Positions 9,975 through 14,109 of a stretch of DNA of 14,109 nt are shown piece by piece. The stretch comes from Tetrahymena elliotti 4EA. Its lineage: Eukaryota > Ciliophora > Oligohymenophorea > Hymenostomatida > Tetrahymenidae. The stretch covers positions 320,585 to 334,693 of the forward strand of contig JH720313.1 in the NCBI GenBank assembly GCA_000231825.2, given 5' to 3'. A program made the translations under genes and the position numbers. Position 1 is the first letter of the stretch; the number at the start of each line of letters is the position of its first letter. The notes beneath the pieces were generated by a model. It saw nothing but the letters and a program-made list of their open reading frames with translations. It was not told the DNA's origin and searched no databases.

Positions 9975-11781
9975 AATCTATACTGATAAATAATAACATA
10001 TAATTGCGTTTTCAGACAGTTTTTATTTATTTAATGTTTCAATACATTATAATTTATTAAAAATCCGTTAGAGATTAGTTTCCATGAAAGACCATAAATA
10101 AGTTTTTGAAATAAATTAAATACATTTAAATTCAGGTGGATCAAATGAAAATTTAATAATTAATCTTAAATACAAATTTACAAAACAAATATAGATCCAG
10201 ATAAACACATCAAATACAGCTTTTTTAATCATTGAAAAATTTGAAATAATATTAATTCATCAAATTAGTAAATTTTGTTTTTTCCCGTTTTGGGTTGCTA
10301 CAAAAAATTAACTGGATTAACTAATTAATGAATCTTTATTTCAAAAAATAGTCACTCATATTTAAATATCCAATAATACTTAATAATCTTCAACCTTAAT
10401 TATAATAAGAAGTCTTTTGTGAAAATAATTTTTAGAATTTTACTTACTTACTTCACCTAGATTAAATGAAACTAATTTCTCCATAGACTATTTTACATAT
10501 TTTTGAAAATGATTTTAAACAACTAACTTAAAAATTTCAAAATAATTACTCCTAATTAATTATCTATTTTATTGATCTAAACTTCTAACTAATCAACTAT
10601 TTTGAGTGAAAACACAAAAAAGAAGTAAATTATATTATTACTCTGTTTTATGACTTGGTTATTCATAATTAGATTATATTTTCAATATCACAATAATCAT
10701 TTTAAAATAAACTAACCATTCAAAAATTTAATATCTGCAACTTTATGTTATTTGATTGATTAATTATCTTTTGATATTATTGATTTTTAATTTAAACTAA
10801 TAGATTGGGAAAAAGGGTAAAATGCCAATTTTTTTGAGATATTTTAGTGATTAGTTTTGAAAAATTTTTTATTCATTCATATGAATTACTTATGATTTAA
10901 ATCTTAGAATCTAAAATATCTTTTAGACGCAACTCTTAGATTTTTTACCTGGCCAATATTACTTTGAATTTAAATAGATTAAATTTCTAACTATGATTAA
11001 ATCCTTTAAATTTTAACTCTTAATTATTTACTTAAAATGGCTGATTTCTAATTTAGAAAATTATTTTAATCAATCTTTTTACTTTTTAATCAGCTTACAG
11101 TGAAGTTCTGTTATAAGTCTAATTAGTAGACTCTAAATTTTTATACTAAAAATATAGCTTAAAACCTCCTGTTTAAATTGATGACTTTCAAAATACCATA
11201 CCCTACTTCATAATTTTCTGTGAATCAAAGCCAACATAAATTTTTTATTCATAGAATTAAGCATTAAAATGATAATTAAAAAATAACTTTATGACTTGGT
11301 TTACCTTTAAAAAATATAATAATATTTTTTGAATAATTTTTATTATTAATTTAAGAAAGAAATTTTTAAAATAATAACTTAAGGGTAAGTTGGTATTGTA
11401 TATTAGGTGTGTGAACGATAAATATTTGAATTATTATCAGTCAAACAGAGTAATTTTATAAATTTTACTTCCTTTTTTTTTGTCAAGTATATTTTCTATT
11501 ATTAGTCATATCTTAAAATTAATTTCATAATCAGTTCTTCACTGAAAAATTAACATTCTCCTGATCTTATTTGATTGACGAATATATTTTCATTACTAAC
11601 ACTTTTTAGAGTTTTTTGATGAAATTAATAATAACTGCCAACCTTTTAAATTTTTTTGATAAAATAATTATTTTTGATAAGATGTGTAATAAAGTCTGGA
11701 ACATTTTAAAAAATACCTTATATGTATTAAAATAAAATATTTAATTATTAATTTGTTTAAAGACTAAGAAAGTTGTATTTT
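9975..11781. other. Spacer between the broken fragment and the downstream gene; no supported gene
   Basis: About 1.8 kb of AT-rich DNA. In-frame TGA is frequent on both strands, and no exon chain, tRNA-like fold or transposase motif was found. A TGA-free minus-strand run near 11530-11645, just 3' of the membrane-protein stop, gives a short lysine-rich peptide and is probably 3' flank or chance. A slightly GC-richer patch lies at 11385-11425 without an evident structure. Confidence 0.55.
10647..11301 (+). repeat. 14-bp direct repeat pair
   Basis: TTTATGACTTGGTT occurs at 10647-10660 and again at 11288-11301, within the gene-free spacer. Flanking bases differ. It is slightly more complex than the surrounding AT tracts but could be coincidental. 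Confidence 0.3.
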
Positions 11782-12428
11782 TCAATTTAAATTTATAATT
11801 TAGATTTCATGCTCATTTTAATTGGTCTCATTCTTTTCTTTAAGAAGCGAATTTAGCTTTTTAGTAGTATCTAGATTTAAGAGATCAAAATCGTCTTGAT
11901 TATTGATATTAGGAGAGTCAGTTTAATTATTAGACAACTAAATCTGCATTATCTAATCTTTTTTATTTTATAAAGTTAGTGAGTTAATTTATATTTATTA
12001 AATTATGCTACTCCTTGAAGCAGGTCTATTTATCTAATTATTGGATTCTAAATTACAGCCTGTTTTTAATACACCTATCTAGACATTTGAAGGTATATTT
12101 TATTCAATATCTTAGAAAGAGCTTTTAAGAGTTCCTATTTAAAAAAATGTTAAAGATTGAAATAAAAAAATAATTCAATAATCATACTTGGTTTTATATT
12201 AATTTATTTTTCTTATTAATCAGGATTTTAAGATAGTTGACTAGTATTATAATTATTATGATTTACTAGTTCGTTTTGTGACCCATTATCAGCTAGGATT
12301 TAATCAGCTGGTGCAAAGATTTACTTTACATCTACTTCACTTTTTTTAGTTTTTTTAAAAGCAAATTTGACATGAATCCTAAAAATCTTCCACAGTTCAT
12401 TAATTCTTTCAGCTCTTACTTTAGGCAA
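11782..12428 (-). other. Asn/Gln-rich cytoplasmic tail of the polytopic protein
   Basis: Exons 4 and 5 encode about 197 residues after the last membrane segment. The first part is basic (LWKIFRIHVKFAFKKTKK). The rest is dominated by Asn, Gln, Ser and Asp, for example NHNNYNTSQLSQNPDQQEKQ and NNQTDSPNINNQDDFD. Most of the Gln codons are TAA or TAG. The composition suggests a disordered tail facing the cytoplasm; no kinase, PDZ or other domain is visible. Confidence 0.7.
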
Positions 12429-14109
12429 CTATTAAATAGTAAAAATTAATACAATTTAAGCAAAAAAGAATGCTTACATTTAAATACATAGCTATTTTAG
12501 GATAGCGAATTGAGAACTAGACAACTTTATCACCTATTTAGGCTTCAAATTTTTAAGTGTAACCAGAAATTAAAACTCTAATCAACTTAATTATAAGAAT
12601 TAAGTTAATGAAAACTAAAATAATATAGCCAAACCAAACTAAATAATCATATGGATTGTTCAATATAAACATTGATATAATTATAGATGCAATAACTACA
12701 AGGTTGAGTTCAAAATCCAAATGATTAAATCTCTTTTCTAAATAAGGCTAGTATTTCATTTAGAGTTGTATATAGATAACTAATATAAGAATAACAAGAA
12801 TTCCTTTAACTATATTGTAGCTGTCATATATGTTGATGAAGAAAGTAATAAAAGTTTTTTGATAAACTTTGACTAACTCCCAAAAATAAGAAGTTTTTTT
12901 ATACTCCGTGTATAAAAACCCAAATCTGTATTGCATATCTATTTTATCCAGCTATTTTTTTAATGAATAAATATGAATAAATTTGCAAAAATATGAGTTA
13001 ATTAATTAATTAATTTACTTAGTCTCTTCCATTATACATTTATTTAAAGAAGAAGAGAGGTATCAAGAAAACCCAAACAAATAAAGTTGGTAATATAAGT
13101 ACAAGCATATATTTTATATGCTCAGATGTATAGCACTTTTCAGAAACATTTGCTTTAATGAATGAAATTCCTGATACTGTTCTATTTTTTATAAAAATAA
13201 AAATAAGTTAGATACTGTAATCACTCTTCATTTCAGTTTTTGCAATTTACCATATTGATGGCGATTAATGAAAATTAAAAATTTACTTTTATTCAAATAT
13301 TTCTAAATTGATAAAATTTGACACGAGGAAATATGGTACAAAAGAAATAATCTTAATTCAAAGAAAATACAATCATCCAAATTAATTTACCTGCATGATA
13401 TTGTTTAGATGTTTTGCTTTACTATGGAAGGCTGCATAGAAATGTAAATATATATGAAGGCAATCCAAGCTATGACAGCTCTACTTTTTATTTTTTGTAT
13501 CTTTTAGTAAAGGTAATGCCCAAATAAGTATGCAACAACATATAAAAATGGCATTAGTTAAGACCATATTAATCTAAAGTATGTCATTGGTATGTTTCCA
13601 GATATTTTTTTAAGACCACAATCCAGACTAAAACTCATTTATTTAACTGGATCTCCTACATTAAGTGTTACATCACTCAAGCCTGGAGGTAATTACAATT
13701 TAAAAGTCATTATAACAACTATCAATTAAAGATAAGTAGTAAATAGTTTAATTATAATACCTACAGATTCAGTGCTTTACTTAGCACTCTTTTGCATAAA
13801 ACCACATTTTTAAAAGTAAAAAGTAATAATGTAAGAATCTAAAAGAGCCTTAGTACTTTTAACAGAAAAGAAAATAGCAATCAAAGTATATATAGTCAAA
13901 CCTACTATTTTTAATGTATTATTTGAGGTATTCTTACACTTTCCACATGAATATTAGCTACTATTAGAGTAGCTTTCAAGCCAAAATCTTGCATTAATAT
14001 CACAAACTTCACAAAGTGCACCTATGTGTCCTTCTCTGCATAGCTAATCTCCAGTGCCTTTACCTCCTCCACAATTTGAAAGTTAATTTTCACATTTTTC
14101 TATCTTATC
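11782..14109 (-). CDS. Polytopic surface membrane protein, C-terminal part (5' end outside window)
   Basis: Five exons are 14109-13391, 13181-13019, 12951-12478, 12428-12188 and 12134-11782, with introns of 209, 67, 49, 53 nt. All junctions are GT...AG with agreeing phase, giving 649 codons plus TGA at 11784-11782. TAA and TAG are Gln. Visible residues 1-60 contain a knot of eight cysteines including CREGHIGALCEVCD, an EGF/laminin-like motif. Hydrophobic segments lie near residues 66-83, 117-137, 185-203, 209-225, 264-285, 341-357, 376-392 and 399-422. Between them are QPSIVKQ...ISC, a Cys loop, and YRFGFLYTEYKKTSYFWELV, a block I associate with ciliate multi-pass surface proteins. The tail after residue 453 is hydrophilic, rich in Lys, Asn and Gln. 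The protein probably sits in the plasma membrane with a large outer domain encoded beyond the right edge. It is likely a tandem relative of the gene at 54-7193. Function is unknown. Confidence 0.92.
12135..13390 (-). other. Four introns of the polytopic membrane protein gene
   Basis: Plus-strand coordinates are 13182-13390, 12952-13018, 12429-12477 and 12135-12187. Donors are GTAAAT, GTAAAT, GTAAGC and GTATGA, and all acceptors end in ATAG. The 209-nt intron was placed by family logic: it joins Ser-Cys of the QPS...SC block to Arg-Thr-Val-Ser, which leads into the KCYTSEH loop and the next membrane segment, and the phases match exactly. Nearer AG acceptors were out of phase. Confidence 0.8.

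Noticed and set aside
10900..10945. Hairpin-like TCTAAAATATCTTTTAGA
   Set aside because: A seven-base AT-rich stem is expected by chance here; there is no linked gene or terminator context.
1..14109. CRISPR arrays, tRNA or rRNA genes, bacterial promoters or ribosome binding sites
   Set aside because: No regularly spaced repeats, tRNA-like folds or rRNA-like sequence were seen, and the organism is eukaryotic with spliced genes.

Overview
The window looks like nuclear DNA from a ciliate, most probably an oligohymenophorean of the Tetrahymena/Ichthyophthirius type. It is very AT-rich. Long, obviously protein-like reading frames are peppered with in-frame TAA and TAG, which must be read as glutamine, and TGA is the only stop that ends a credible protein. 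Exons are split by AT-rich GT...AG introns of about 49-209 nt. That is longer than the tiny introns typical of Paramecium, so a Tetrahymena-like source fits best. The species cannot be named from the sequence alone.

Three blocks can be seen. (1) Positions 54-7193, minus strand: the 5' part of a very large secretory gene. I could assemble 13 exons whose phases all agree, giving at least 1,989 codons. It encodes a signal peptide, a long CxxC-rich (furin/growth-factor-receptor-like) region and a long parallel beta-helix region with FxxN and GG[AG][IVF] repeats resembling bacterial polymorphic outer-membrane proteins. The gene runs off the left edge inside an intron. (2) Positions 7194-11781: a gene-poor 4.6 kb spacer. 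It holds a dead Tc1/mariner-type transposase on the plus strand (about 8422-9170), a 113-115 bp TIR-bounded MITE-like insertion inside that relic (8838-8954), and a broken fragment of an unidentified gene on the minus strand (9423-9974). The rest shows no gene I can support. (3) Positions 11782-14109, minus strand: the 3' part (649 codons in five exons) of another large membrane protein. It encodes an EGF/laminin-like cysteine knot, about eight membrane segments and an Asn/Gln-rich cytoplasmic tail, ending at TGA.

The two large genes point the same way, head to tail. One shows the N-terminal and middle part, and the other shows the C-terminal part, of what I infer to be one architecture: signal peptide, Cys-rich repeats, beta-helix, Cys knot, polytopic membrane domain, cytoplasmic tail. 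They are likely tandem members of an expanded ciliate cell-surface family, with transposon debris collected between them. Their biological role is not known to me.
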